From contig OZ059896.1 of the NCBI GenBank assembly GCA_964057225.1, forward strand, positions 18,782,501-18,846,500: a stretch of DNA of 64,000 nucleotides, in the 5' to 3' direction. The stretch's first letter is position 1. Every line of letters begins with the position of its first letter. Shown here piece after piece: positions 33,118 through 44,286 of the stretch. Position numbers and translations under genes: made by a program. The notes beneath the pieces are model-generated. The model searched no databases. It was not told the DNA's origin and worked only from the letters and a program-made list of their open reading frames with translations. This DNA is from Auanema rhodensis. Its lineage: Eukaryota; Nematoda; Chromadorea; Rhabditida; Rhabditidae.

Positions 33118-33420
33118 TTATTTTTTGTTTTAAAAAAATCATTACCTGATAAATTACATGTTTTATTCTGTATTATCTCAAACAATTGAAAAAAATACTA
33201 GCAGTAAAACAAATGCAGTGATAATATTCTCGAGAATGTTCCTATTCAGAGTGAGAAAATATCAAAAATTATCCGAAAGTTTTCTCATAAGGTACTAAAA
33301 TAAAAGTATTATTTCATATTATTATTTTTTCAGACCTAGAATCGATGAAAAAATCAACTACATTTTAGTGAGTTACTGGGTTGGGTTATACAAATTGTCT
33401 AATTAGAATGCGATTTACAT

Positions 33421-33493
33421 GGCCTTGTGGTCTAATGGATAAGGCGTCGGACTTCGGATCCGAATGTTGTAGGTTCGAGTCCTGCCAGGGTTG
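33421..33493 (+). tRNA. tRNA-Arg-TCG: tRNA-Arg (TCG), variant
   Basis: C12T, variable loop ATGTT, C72T; block start as at 11594 and 19504. Confidence 0.92.
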
Positions 33494-33797
33494 TTATTTT
33501 TTGTTTCAAAAAAATCATTACCTGATAGTTTACATGTTTTATGCTGTATTATCTCATACAATTGAAAAAAATACTAGCAGTAAAACAAATGCAGTGATGA
33601 TATTCTCGAGAATGTTCCTATTCAGAGTGAGAAAATATCAAAAATTTCCCGACGGTTTTCTCATAAGGTACTAAAATAAAAGTATTATTTCATATTATTA
33701 TTTTTTCAGACCTAGAATCGATAAAAAAAATAAACTACATTTTAGTGAGTTACTGGGTTGGGTTATACAAATTGTCTAATTAGAATGCGATTTACAT

Positions 33798-33870
33798 GGC
33801 CTTGTGGCCTAATGGATAAGGCGTCGAACTTCGGATCCGAAGATTGTAGGTTCGAGTCCTGCCAGGGTCG
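33798..33870 (+). tRNA. tRNA-Arg-TCG: tRNA-Arg (TCG), variant
   Basis: G30A, A-C mismatch in the anticodon stem. Confidence 0.85.
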
Positions 33871-34175
33871 TTATTTTTTGTTTCAAAACAATCATTACCT
33901 GATAGTTTACATGTTTTATTCTATATTATCTCATACAATTGAAAAGAATACTAGCAGTAAAACAAATGCAGTGTTAATATTCTCGAAAATGTTCCTATTC
34001 AGAGTGAGAAAGTATCAAAAATTTCCCGAAGGTTTTCTCATAAGGTACTAAAAGAAAAGTATTATTTCATATTATTATTCTTTCAGACCTAGAATCGATA
34101 AAAAAAAATCAACTACATTTTAGTGAGTTACTAGGTTGGGTTATACAAATTGTCTAATTTGAATGCGATTTAAAT

Positions 34176-34248
34176 GGCCTTGTGGCCTAATGGATAAGGC
34201 GTCGGACTTCGGATCCGAAGATTGTAGGTTCGAGTCCTGCCAGGGTCG
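34176..34248 (+). tRNA. tRNA-Arg-TCG: tRNA-Arg (TCG)
   Basis: Identical to the reference copy. Confidence 0.96.
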
Positions 34249-34551
34249 TTATTTTTTGTTTTAAAAAAATCATTACCTGATAGTTTACATGTTTTATTCT
34301 ATATTATCTCATACAATTGAAAAAAATACTAGCAGTAAAACAAATGCAGTGATAATATTCTCGAGAATGTTCCTATTCAGAGTGAGAAAATATCAAAAAT
34401 TCTCCGAAGGTTTTCTCATAAGGTACTAAAATAAAAGTATTATTTCATATTATTATTTTTTCAGACCTAGAATCGATGAAAAAATCAACTACATTTTAGT
34501 GAGTTACTGGGTTGGGTTATACAAATTGTCTAATTTGAATGCGATTTACAT

Positions 34552-34624
34552 GGCCTTGTGGCCTAATGGATAAGGCGTCGGACTTCGGATCCGAAGATTG
34601 TAGGTTCGAGTCCTGCCAGGGTCG
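34552..34624 (+). tRNA. tRNA-Arg-TCG: tRNA-Arg (TCG)
   Basis: Identical to the reference copy. Confidence 0.96.
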
Positions 34625-34928
34625 TTATTTTTTGTTTTAAAAAAATCATTACCTGATAGTTTACATGTTTTATTCTATATTATCTTAAACAATTGAAAAA
34701 AATACTAGCAGTAAAACAAATGCAGTGATAATATTCTCGAGAATGTTCCTATTCAGAGTGAGAAAATATCAAAAATTCTCCGAAGCTTTTCTCATAAGGT
34801 ACTAAAATAAAAGTATTATTTCATATTATTATTTTTTCAGACCTAGAATCGATAAAAAAAATTAACTACATTTTAGTGAGTTACTGGGTTGGGTTATACA
34901 AATTGTCTAATTTGAATGCGATTTACAT

Positions 34929-35001
34929 GGCCTTGTGGCCTAATGGATAAGGCGTCGGACTTCGGATCCGAAGATTGTAGGTTCGAGTCCTGCCAGGGTC
35001 G
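34929..35001 (+). tRNA. tRNA-Arg-TCG: tRNA-Arg (TCG)
   Basis: Identical to the reference copy. Confidence 0.96.
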
Positions 35002-35304
35002 TTATTTTTTGTTTTAAAAAAATCATTACCTGATAAATTACATGTTTTATTCTGTATTACCTCATACAATTGAAAAAAATACTAGCAGTAAAACAAATGC
35101 AGTGATAATATTCTCGAGAATGTTCCTATTCAGAGTGAGAAAATATCAAAAATTCTCCGAAGGTTTTCTCATAAGGTACTAAAATAAAAGTATTATTTCA
35201 TATTATTATTTTTTCAGACCTAGAATCGATGAAAAAATCAACTACATTTTAGTGAGTTACTGGGTTGGGTTATACAAATTGTCTAATTTGAATGCGATTT
35301 ACAT

Positions 35305-35377
35305 GGCCTTGTGGCCTAATGGATAAGGCGTCGGACTTCGGATCCGAAGATTGTAGGTTCGAGTCCTGCCAGGGTCG
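35305..35377 (+). tRNA. tRNA-Arg-TCG: tRNA-Arg (TCG)
   Basis: Identical to the reference copy. Confidence 0.96.
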
Positions 35378-35680
35378 TTATTTTTTGTTTTAAAAAAATC
35401 ATTACCTGATAAATTACATGTTTTATTCTGTATTATCTCAAACAATTGAAAAAAATACTAGCAGTAAAACAAATGCAGTGATAATATTCTCGAGAATGTT
35501 CCTATTCAGAGTGAGAAAATATCAAAAATTATCCGAAAGTTTTCTCATAAGGTACTAAAATAAAAGTATTATTTCATATTATTATTTTTTCAGACCTAGA
35601 ATCGATGAAAAAATCAACTACATTTTAGTGAGTTACTGGGTTGGGTTATACAAATTGTCTAATTTGAATGCGATTTGCAT

Positions 35681-35753
35681 GGCCTTGTGGCCTAATGGAT
35701 AAGGCGTCGGACTTCGGATCCGAAGATTGTAGGTTCGAGTCCTGCCAGGGTCG
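35681..35753 (+). tRNA. tRNA-Arg-TCG: tRNA-Arg (TCG)
   Basis: Identical to the reference copy; leader GCGATTTGCAT. Confidence 0.96.
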
Positions 35754-36057
35754 TTATTTTTTGTTTTAAAAAAATCATTACCTGATAGTTTACATGTTTT
35801 ATTCTATATTATCTTAAACAATTGAAAAAAATACTAGCAGTAAAACAAATGCAGTGATAATATTCTCGAGAATGTTCCTATTCAGAGTGAGAAAATATCA
35901 AAAATTCTCCGAAGCTTTTCTCATAAGGTACTAAAATAAAAGTATTATTTCATATTATTATTTTTTCAGACCTAGAATCGATAAAAAAAATTAACTACAT
36001 TTTAGTGAGTTACTGGGTTGGGTTATACAAATTGTCTAATTTGAATGCGATTTACAT

Positions 36058-36130
36058 GGCCTTGTGGCCTAATGGATAAGGCGTCGGACTTCGGATCCGA
36101 AGATTGTAGGTTCGAGTCCTGCCAGGGTCG
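36058..36130 (+). tRNA. tRNA-Arg-TCG: tRNA-Arg (TCG)
   Basis: Identical to the reference copy. Confidence 0.96.
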
Positions 36131-36433
36131 TTATTTTTTGTTTTAAAAAAATCATTACCTGATAAATTACATGTTTTATTCTGTATTACCTCATACAATT
36201 GAAAAAAATACTAGCAGTAAAACAAATGCAGTGATAATATTCTCGAGAATGTTCCTATTCAGAGTGAGAAAATATCAAAAATTCTCCGAAGGTTTTCTCA
36301 TAAGGTACTAAAATAAAAGTATTATTTCATATTATTATTTTTTCAGACCTAGAATCGATGAAAAAATCAACTACATTTTAGTGAGTTACTGGGTTGGGTT
36401 ATACAAATTGTCTAATTTGAATGCGATTTACAT

Positions 36434-36506
36434 GGCCTTGTGGCCTAATGGATAAGGCGTCGGACTTCGGATCCGAAGATTGTAGGTTCGAGTCCTGCCA
36501 GGGTCG
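36434..36506 (+). tRNA. tRNA-Arg-TCG: tRNA-Arg (TCG)
   Basis: Identical to the reference copy. Confidence 0.96.
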
Positions 36507-36809
36507 TTATTTTTTGTTTTAAAAAAATCATTACCTGATAAATTACATGTTTTATTCTGTATTATCTCAAACAATTGAAAAAAATACTAGCAGTAAAACA
36601 AATGCAGTGATAATATTCTCGAGAATGTTCCTATTCAGAGTGAGAAAATATCAAAAATTATCCGAAAGTTTTCTCATAAGGTACTAAAATAAAAGTATTA
36701 TTTCATATTATTATTTTTTCAGACCTAGAATCGATGAAAAAATCAACTACATTTTAGTGAGTTACTGGGTTGGGTTATACAAATTGTCTAATTTGAATGC
36801 GATTTGCAT

Positions 36810-36882
36810 GGCCTTGTGGCCTAATGGATAAGGCGTCGGACTTCGGATCCGAAGATTGTAGGTTCGAGTCCTGCCAGGGTCG
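36810..36882 (+). tRNA. tRNA-Arg-TCG: tRNA-Arg (TCG)
   Basis: Identical to the reference copy; begins the 1,881-bp duplicated segment. Confidence 0.96.
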
Positions 36883-37185
36883 TTATTTTTTGTTTTAAAA
36901 AAATCATTACCTGATAAATTACATGTTTTATTCTGTATTATCTCAAACAATTGAAAAAAATACTAGCAGTAAAACAAATGCAGTGATAATATTCTCGAGA
37001 ATGTTCCTATTCAGAGTGAGAAAATATCAAAAATTATCCGAAAGTTTTCTCATAAGGTACTAAAATAAAAGTATTATTTCATATTATTATTTTTTCAGAC
37101 CTAGAATCGATGAAAAAATCAACTACATTTTAGTGAGTTACTGGGTTGGGTTATACAAATTGTCTAATTTGAATGCGATTTGCAT

Positions 37186-37258
37186 GGCCTTGTGGCCTAA
37201 TGGATAAGGCGTCGGACTTCGGATCCGAAGATTGTAGGTTCGAGTCCTGCCAGGGTCG
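37186..37258 (+). tRNA. tRNA-Arg-TCG: tRNA-Arg (TCG)
   Basis: Gene identical to the reference. The downstream T6 is broken to TTATTCTTTG, so termination may be weaker. Confidence 0.94.
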
Positions 37259-37561
37259 TTATTCTTTGTTTTAAAAAAATCATTACCTGATAAATTACAT
37301 GTTTTATTCTGTATTATCTCATACAATTGAAAAAAATACTAGCAGTAAAACAAATGCAGTGATAATATTCTCGAGAATGTTCCTATTCAGAGTGAGAAAA
37401 TTTCAAAAATTCTCCGAAGGTTTTCTCATAAGGTACTAAAATAAAAGTATTATTGCATTTTATTATTTTTTCAGACCTAGAATCGATGAAAAAATCAACT
37501 ACATTTTAGTGAGTTACTGGGTTGGGTTATACAAATTGTCTAATTTGAATGCGATTTACAT

Positions 37562-37634
37562 CGCCTTGTGGCCTAATGGATAAGGCGTCGGACTTCGGAT
37601 CCGAAGATTTTAGGTTCGAGTCCTGCCAGGGTCG
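37562..37634 (+). tRNA. tRNA-Arg-TCG: tRNA-Arg (TCG), probably impaired
   Basis: G1C breaks the first acceptor pair (C1-C72), and G49T weakens the T stem. Confidence 0.82.
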
Positions 37635-37938
37635 TTATTTTTTGTTTTAAAAAAATCATTACCTGATAGTTTACATTTTTTATTCTGTATTATTTCATAC
37701 AATTGAAAAAAATACTAGCAGTAAAACAAATGCAGTGATAATATTCTCGAAAATGTTCCTATTCAGAGTGAGAAAATATCAAAAATTCTCCGAAGGTTTT
37801 CTCATAAGGTACTAAAATAAAAGTATTATTTCATATTATTATTTTTTCAGACCTAGAATCGATAAAAAAAATTAACTACATTTTAGTGAGTTACTGGGTT
37901 GGGTTATACAAATTGTCTAATTTGAATGCGATTTACAT

Positions 37939-38011
37939 GGCCTTGTGGCCTAATGGATAAGGCGTCGGACTTCGGATCCGAAGATTGTAGGTTCGAGTCC
38001 TGCCAGGGTCG
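37939..38011 (+). tRNA. tRNA-Arg-TCG: tRNA-Arg (TCG)
   Basis: Identical to the reference copy. Confidence 0.96.
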
Positions 38012-38314
38012 TTATTTTTTGTTTTAAAAAAATCATTACCTGATAGTTTACATTTTTTATTCTGTATTACCTCATACAATTGAAAAAAATACTAGCAGTA
38101 AAACAAATGCAGTGATAATATTCTCGAGAATGTTCCTATTCAGAGTGAGAAAATATCAAAAATTCTCCGAAGGTTTTCTCATAAGGTACTAAAATAAAAG
38201 TATTATTTCATATTATTATTTTTTCAGACCTAGAATCGATGAAAAAATCAACTACATTTTAGTGAGTTACTGGGTTGGGTTATACAAATTGTCTAATTTG
38301 AATGCGATTTACAT

Positions 38315-38387
38315 GGCCTTGTGGCCTAATGGATAAGGCGTCGGACTTCGGATCCGAAGATTGTAGGTTCGAGTCCTGCCAGGGTCG
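38315..38387 (+). tRNA. tRNA-Arg-TCG: tRNA-Arg (TCG)
   Basis: Identical to the reference copy. Confidence 0.96.
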
Positions 38388-38690
38388 TTATTTTTTGTTT
38401 TAAAAAAATCATTACCTGATAAATTACATGTTTTATTCTGTATTATCTCAAACAATTGAAAAAAATACTAGCAGTAAAACAAATGCAGTGATAATATTCT
38501 CGAGAATGTTCCTATTCAGAGTGAGAAAATATCAAAAATTATCCGAAAGTTTTCTCATAAGGTACTAAAATAAAAGTATTATTTCATATTATTATTTTTT
38601 CAGACCTAGAATCGATGAAAAAATCAACTACATTTTAGTGAGTTACTGGGTTGGGTTATACAAATTGTCTAATTTGAATGCGATTTGCAT

Positions 38691-38763
38691 GGCCTTGTGG
38701 CCTAATGGATAAGGCGTCGGACTTCGGATCCGAAGATTGTAGGTTCGAGTCCTGCCAGGGTCG
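38691..38763 (+). tRNA. tRNA-Arg-TCG: tRNA-Arg (TCG)
   Basis: Identical to the reference copy; counterpart of 36810 in the second duplicate. Confidence 0.96.
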
Positions 38764-39066
38764 TTATTTTTTGTTTTAAAAAAATCATTACCTGATAAAT
38801 TACATGTTTTATTCTGTATTATCTCAAACAATTGAAAAAAATACTAGCAGTAAAACAAATGCAGTGATAATATTCTCGAGAATGTTCCTATTCAGAGTGA
38901 GAAAATATCAAAAATTATCCGAAAGTTTTCTCATAAGGTACTAAAATAAAAGTATTATTTCATATTATTATTTTTTCAGACCTAGAATCGATGAAAAAAT
39001 CAACTACATTTTAGTGAGTTACTGGGTTGGGTTATACAAATTGTCTAATTTGAATGCGATTTGCAT

Positions 39067-39139
39067 GGCCTTGTGGCCTAATGGATAAGGCGTCGGACTT
39101 CGGATCCGAAGATTGTAGGTTCGAGTCCTGCCAGGGTCG
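39067..39139 (+). tRNA. tRNA-Arg-TCG: tRNA-Arg (TCG)
   Basis: Gene identical to the reference; same broken T run (TTATTCTTTG) as 37186. Confidence 0.94.
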
Positions 39140-39442
39140 TTATTCTTTGTTTTAAAAAAATCATTACCTGATAAATTACATGTTTTATTCTGTATTATCT
39201 CATACAATTGAAAAAAATACTAGCAGTAAAACAAATGCAGTGATAATATTCTCGAGAATGTTCCTATTCAGAGTGAGAAAATTTCAAAAATTCTCCGAAG
39301 GTTTTCTCATAAGGTACTAAAATAAAAGTATTATTGCATTTTATTATTTTTTCAGACCTAGAATCGATGAAAAAATCAACTACATTTTAGTGAGTTACTG
39401 GGTTGGGTTATACAAATTGTCTAATTTGAATGCGATTTACAT

Positions 39443-39515
39443 CGCCTTGTGGCCTAATGGATAAGGCGTCGGACTTCGGATCCGAAGATTTTAGGTTCGA
39501 GTCCTGCCAGGGTCG
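39443..39515 (+). tRNA. tRNA-Arg-TCG: tRNA-Arg (TCG), probably impaired
   Basis: G1C and G49T, as at 37562. Confidence 0.82.
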
Positions 39516-39819
39516 TTATTTTTTGTTTTAAAAAAATCATTACCTGATAGTTTACATTTTTTATTCTGTATTATTTCATACAATTGAAAAAAATACTAGC
39601 AGTAAAACAAATGCAGTGATAATATTCTCGAAAATGTTCCTATTCAGAGTGAGAAAATATCAAAAATTCTCCGAAGGTTTTCTCATAAGGTACTAAAATA
39701 AAAGTATTATTTCATATTATTATTTTTTCAGACCTAGAATCGATAAAAAAAATTAACTACATTTTAGTGAGTTACTGGGTTGGGTTATACAAATTGTCTA
39801 ATTTGAATGCGATTTACAT

Positions 39820-39892
39820 GGCCTTGTGGCCTAATGGATAAGGCGTCGGACTTCGGATCCGAAGATTGTAGGTTCGAGTCCTGCCAGGGTCG
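39820..39892 (+). tRNA. tRNA-Arg-TCG: tRNA-Arg (TCG)
   Basis: Identical to the reference copy. Confidence 0.96.
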
Positions 39893-40196
39893 TTATTTTT
39901 TGTTTTAAAAAAATCATTACCTGATAAATTACATGTTTTATTCTGTATTATCTCAAACAATTGAAAAAAATACTAGCAGTAAAACAAATGCAGTGATAAT
40001 ATTCTCGAGAATGTTCCTATTCAGAGTGAGAAAATATCAAAAATTCTCCGAAGGTTTTCTCATAAGGTACTAAAATAAAAGTATTATTTCATATTATTAT
40101 TTTTTCAGACCTAGAATCGATAAAAAAAATTAACTACATTTTAGTGAGTTACTGGGTTGGGTTATACAAATTGTCTAATTTGAATACGATTTACAT

Positions 40197-40269
40197 GGCC
40201 TTGTGGCCTAATGGATAAGGCGTCGGACTTCGGATCCGAAGATTGTAGGTTCGAGTCCTGCCAGGGTCG
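40197..40269 (+). tRNA. tRNA-Arg-TCG: tRNA-Arg (TCG)
   Basis: Gene identical to the reference; leader changed to GAATACGATTTACAT. Confidence 0.96.
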
Positions 40270-40547
40270 TTATTTTTTGTTTTAAAAAAATCATTACCTG
40301 ATAGTTTACATGTGTTATTCTGTATTATCTCAAACAATTGAAAAAAATACTAGCAGTAAAACAAATGTAGTGTTAATATTCTCGAGAATGTTCCTATTCA
40401 GAGTGAGAAAATATCTAAAATTTCAAGAAGGTTTTCTCATAAGGTACTAAAATAAAAGTATTATTTCATATTATTATTTTTTCAGACCTAGAATCGATAA
40501 AAAAAATTAACTACATTTTAGTGAGTTACTGGGTTGGGTTATACAAA

Positions 40548-40928
40548 TGTCACATCTGCAAGCACATGGTAAACATGTGCGCGCTATTCAAATAGCGGGA
40601 GCCTGAACAAGCCCCGCCTACAACATGGGACACACATGGCACTCTTGCTTCTGGCCTAACCCAGATAGGTTGTCTTATAGTCATGTGAGTCTCATCTCTA
40701 TATCATCTATATATATACTCTATTTAATACTTTATTAGATCTCTTTATATTCTTTCTTAATGTAACTCTTATATTGTATTTTCTTGTTATCTGATAATGA
40801 ATCCTTTTCTCTTTAAGTATTTGTCTTAATAAGGAAATCGGGGCGTTCGGATCTGCCTACCTAAGGAACAAGGTAGAAGTACATATATCTTCCGACCATG
40901 AAAAGACGGGAAGAAACAATATGTAACG
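40548..40928 (+). repeat. 5' LTR of deleted gypsy copy
   Basis: 381 bp, TGTCACATCTGC to TATGTAACG. It differs from the full-length element's LTR at, for example, ATGGCACTC, TAGTCATG and CGGGGCGTTCGGATC. The primer site follows at 40929-40941. Confidence 0.94.
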
Positions 40929-41951
40929 TGGAGGTTCCACCTTGCTTACTTTACTGTTAATTTATTGACAGCAAGTTTACGAGACTTTTGGACTTAGTTA
41001 CCCAACAGTGAGGAGTAACCGAGCCGTGCACCATGATTTCCCCAAAAATTATTTCGGCTACCACTTCTCCTCCGCTCAACAAAAACTGGGAGGTGTCTGA
41101 GACGTTTGGGGAAACTATCAGACAATAGTTTTGACGAGCGTTACCTTTTTGTTATGCACGCGCGTGCTATTTTGATTCATTACTTTATGATGTGAATGTC
41201 CAGTGTGGCAACAGAGCTCACTTTTTAGCTGAGTTGTTTGGAAGCTGGAGGCTGTTGGGATAATTTTATTTACGATTTTTGATTTTGATTCACATCCAAG
41301 GGTTCATCAGGGTTCTACTCCTGTTAACTCTTTTCTTATTAGTTCAGAGATAATAAGAATATTTAAATTCCTACCCACCCAAGTCCACTCTACGTCTGCC
41401 AACGTTTCCTTTTTCCTATATTATTGACAGATTACTGAATTTGAATTCCTATATCAATCTTAAATTACCTTCTAAATCTTTTGAAATTAAATTAAAAATT
41501 ATCTTAATTAAGATTTATTTTGAAATTCTTTCTACAAATCTTAATAAACTTTATAAAATTGAACTTAATATACGAGATGAGACATTTTTGTTTACTTTAA
41601 GCTTACTCACATTCAAATAGTTGGCCCACGCGTACCAGCTGTTCGGCATGTGTAGTCAATAACAGCTGTTAAAATTCAAAAGTTTTCAAACAGGCTTAAG
41701 GCACCATCTGTGATTCCTAATTTGTCTCTAAGCTGACATTAGTGATTATAATATTCAAATATCACGACAGACGGTCAATGGTTGTTTACCATAAGCGCTA
41801 ACATCTGGTGTCGTGACACATGGCTGGAGGCGGAGCTTGAAGCTTCAACGATCCTCCTTCATCAGACCCCATTGTCACAAACGTTTTTACTGGAGTCTAG
41901 TTGCTTCCAGTACGCGCTCTTATATTCATCTAACTGTATTCACCAGCCACC

Positions 41952-42255
41952 ATGTCGGACTCGGACATCAGCGAGGACAACAAAGATTAGGAACAAGGAT
42001 CACCAGAGCCATACCTTTTGTATGTCACACAACAACAAAGAAGAATGAACAACGGTTAATGACTTAGTTATGATAAAAGTGAATTCTACTCGAAACAAAC
42101 TAACACCTTCATTCGAAGGGCCTTATTTAGTTACAGCAGTTCAAAGATCTTTCGTCGTGGTTCAAACAGATAAAGGAAAAAGCAGAAGAGTACACAAGGA
42201 CTTTGTCAAACCTTACCAACGGACAACATCTATTCCGGTTATCACAATTTCTTGA
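41952..42255 (+). pseudogene. Remnant Gag start and integrase tail
   Basis: ATG at 41952 in the context GCCACC-ATG opens the Gag frame, which meets a TAG after 12 codons (41988-41990). About 20 nt later the sequence jumps (42007/42008) to the stretch just before protease. It jumps again inside ACAAAGAA to the integrase C-terminus, then omits 40 bp that have GT and AG ends in the full copy (30604-30643). The final ~60 codons match the GPY-type tail and stop of Pol. No functional protein is expected. Confidence 0.85.
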
Positions 42256-42856
42256 AGGTAGTTTTTTTTTAACAAAATCAAATTGTTGAAATTTTTTTAT
42301 TTTATTTTGTGCCATTTCTGATTGTACCACTTCTTTGTTGTTGATTGATTTTCTCTGAGAAGTCTGCTATTGTTTTACAAAAGTTTGTTTTATTACTCCA
42401 ACTCTCATTCAGTAGATTTTTTTTTCAACATTCTCTTGTGAATTTTGCTATTTTTTATGCTTAATCATTACTTGTATTCACCTTATGGACATTAGTCATA
42501 CGGGTTAAACGAGTTTTCATTTTTTTGTACAGAACGGGCTCGACCTATTCTCAGGGTAACACCGTACCTGTACAACTCGAGAAAATGAACGACTATATCA
42601 CAGTCGAATGGTTTAGAAGCAAAGCTCTCGTTTGCAAGCATTTCACTACTCAAGTGAATGGAATAGAATCTACTCGATACTACATTTCGAATTCAACAAA
42701 CTTGAAGAGACGATAGCTAAACTTTCAAATCGTATTGTATACACTTTTTTTTTATCCACTACACCATGATTTTTTTTCCAACACCCAACTATCTTAAAAA
42801 ATGAATTAATTTATTTGTTTTTGAACGAGGACGTTCAACTTTTTAAGGTGGGGGGA
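42256..42856 (+). other. 3' non-coding part and purine tract of deleted copy
   Basis: Matches 30845-31462 of the full-length element with a few small indels in T runs. It ends in AAGGTGGGGGGA at 42845-42856. Confidence 0.8.
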
Positions 42857-43237
42857 TGTCACATCTGCAAGCACATGGTAAACATGTGCGCGCTATTCAA
42901 ATAGCGGGAGCCTGAACAAGCCCCGCCTACAACATGGGACACACATGGCACTCTTGCTTCTGGCCTAACCCAGATAGGTTGTCTTATAGTCATGTGAGTC
43001 TCATCTCTATATCATCTATATATATACTCTATTTAATACTTTATTAGATCTCTTTATATTCTTTCTTAATGTAACTCTTATATTGTATTTTCTTGTTATC
43101 TGATAATGAATCCTTTTCTCTTTAAGTATTTGTCTTAATAAGGAAATCGGGGCGTTCGGATCTGCCTACCTAAGGAACAAGGTAGAAGTACATATATCTT
43201 CCGACCATGAAAAGACGGGAAGAAACAATATGTAACG
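42857..43237 (+). repeat. 3' LTR of deleted gypsy copy
   Basis: 381 bp, matching 40548-40928 by eye. Confidence 0.94.
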
Positions 43238-43267
43238 CAAATTGTCTAATTTGAATGCGATTTACAT

Positions 43268-43340
43268 GGCCTTGTGGCCTAATGGATAAGGCGTCCGACT
43301 TCGGATCCGAAGATTGTAGGTTCGAGTCCTGCCAGGGTCG
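43268..43340 (+). tRNA. tRNA-Arg-TCG: tRNA-Arg (TCG), variant
   Basis: G29C creates a C-C mismatch in the anticodon stem. Confidence 0.83.
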
Positions 43341-43643
43341 TTATTTTTTGTTTTAAAAAAATCATTACCTGATAAATTACATGTTTTATTCTGTATTATC
43401 TCATACAATTGAAAAAAATACTAGCAGTAAAACAAATGCAGTGATAATATTCTCGAGAATGTTCCTATTCAGAGTGAGAAAATATCAAAAATTCTCCGAA
43501 AGTTTTCTCATAAGGTACTAAAATAAAAGTATTATTTCATATTATTATTTTTTCAGACCTAGAATCGATGAAAAAATCAACTACATTTTAGTGAGTTACT
43601 GGGTTGGGTTATACAAATTGTCTAATTTGAATGCGATTTACAT

Positions 43644-43716
43644 GGCCTTGTGGCCTAATATATAAGGCGTCGGACTTCGGATCCGAAGATTGTAGGTTCG
43701 AGTCCTGCCAGGGTCG
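43644..43716 (+). tRNA. tRNA-Arg-TCG: tRNA-Arg (TCG), probably impaired
   Basis: The D-loop GG is replaced by AT (AATATATAAGG), removing the conserved D-loop guanines and damaging the A box. Confidence 0.8.
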
Positions 43717-44020
43717 TTATTTTTTGTTTTAAAAAAATCATTACCTGATAAATTACATGTTTTATTCTGTATTATCTCATACAATTGAAAAAAATACTAG
43801 CAGTAAAACAAATGCAGTGATAATATTCTCGAGAATGTTCCTATTCAGAGTGAGAAAATATCAAAAATTCTGCGAAGGTTTTCTCATAAGGTACTAAAAT
43901 AAAAGTATTATTTCATATTATTATTTTTTCAGACCTAGAATCGATAAAAAAAATCAACTACATTTTAGTGAGTTACTGGGTTGGGTTATACAAATTGTCT
44001 AATTTGAATGCGATTTACAT

Positions 44021-44093
44021 GGCCTTGTGGCCTAATGGATAAGGCGTCGGACTTCGGATCCGAAGATTGTAGGTTCGAGTCCTGCCAGGGTCG
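44021..44093 (+). tRNA. tRNA-Arg-TCG: tRNA-Arg (TCG)
   Basis: Identical to the reference copy; last plus-strand tRNA of the window. Confidence 0.96.
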
Positions 44094-44286
44094 TTATTTT
44101 TTGTTTCAAAAAAATCATTACCTGATAGTTTACATGTTTTATTCTGTATTATCTCATACAATTGAAAAAAATACTAGCAGTAAAACAAATGCAGTGATAA
44201 TATTCTCGAGAATGTTCCTATACAGAGTGAGAAAATATCAAAAATTTCCCGAAGGTTTTCTCATAAGGTACTAAAATAAAAGTATT

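Larger units (their letters stand above)
31846..40547 (+). repeat. Tandem tRNA-Arg array, block 2 (23 tRNA genes)
   Basis: The array resumes exactly where the gypsy insertion broke it, with the same unit structure as block 1. Units 33421-34624 repeat the order and spacing (377, 378, 376 bp) of 11594-12797 and 19504-20707. A five-unit segment of 1,881 bp starting at 36810 is repeated from 38691. Confidence 0.97.
40548..43237 (+). mobile_element. Internally deleted, non-autonomous copy of the gypsy element
   Basis: A 2.7-kb element with 381-bp LTRs that look identical to each other, the tRNA-Gln primer site, full leader, 3' end and purine tract. Nearly all of Gag, glycoprotein and Pol is missing. 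The perfect 4-bp target duplication CAAA (40544-40547, 43238-43241) shows that it inserted as a unit, 30 bp upstream of the tRNA at 43268. Its LTRs differ from the full-length element's at roughly ten positions, so it is not a direct daughter. It must have used enzymes from another copy. Confidence 0.93.
43238..44286 (+). repeat. Tandem tRNA-Arg array, block 3 (three tRNA genes)
   Basis: The unit interrupted by the deleted gypsy copy resumes with CAAATTGTCTAATTTG. It continues for three units and is cut within the spacer after AAAAGTATT, where the pol fragment begins. Confidence 0.96.
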
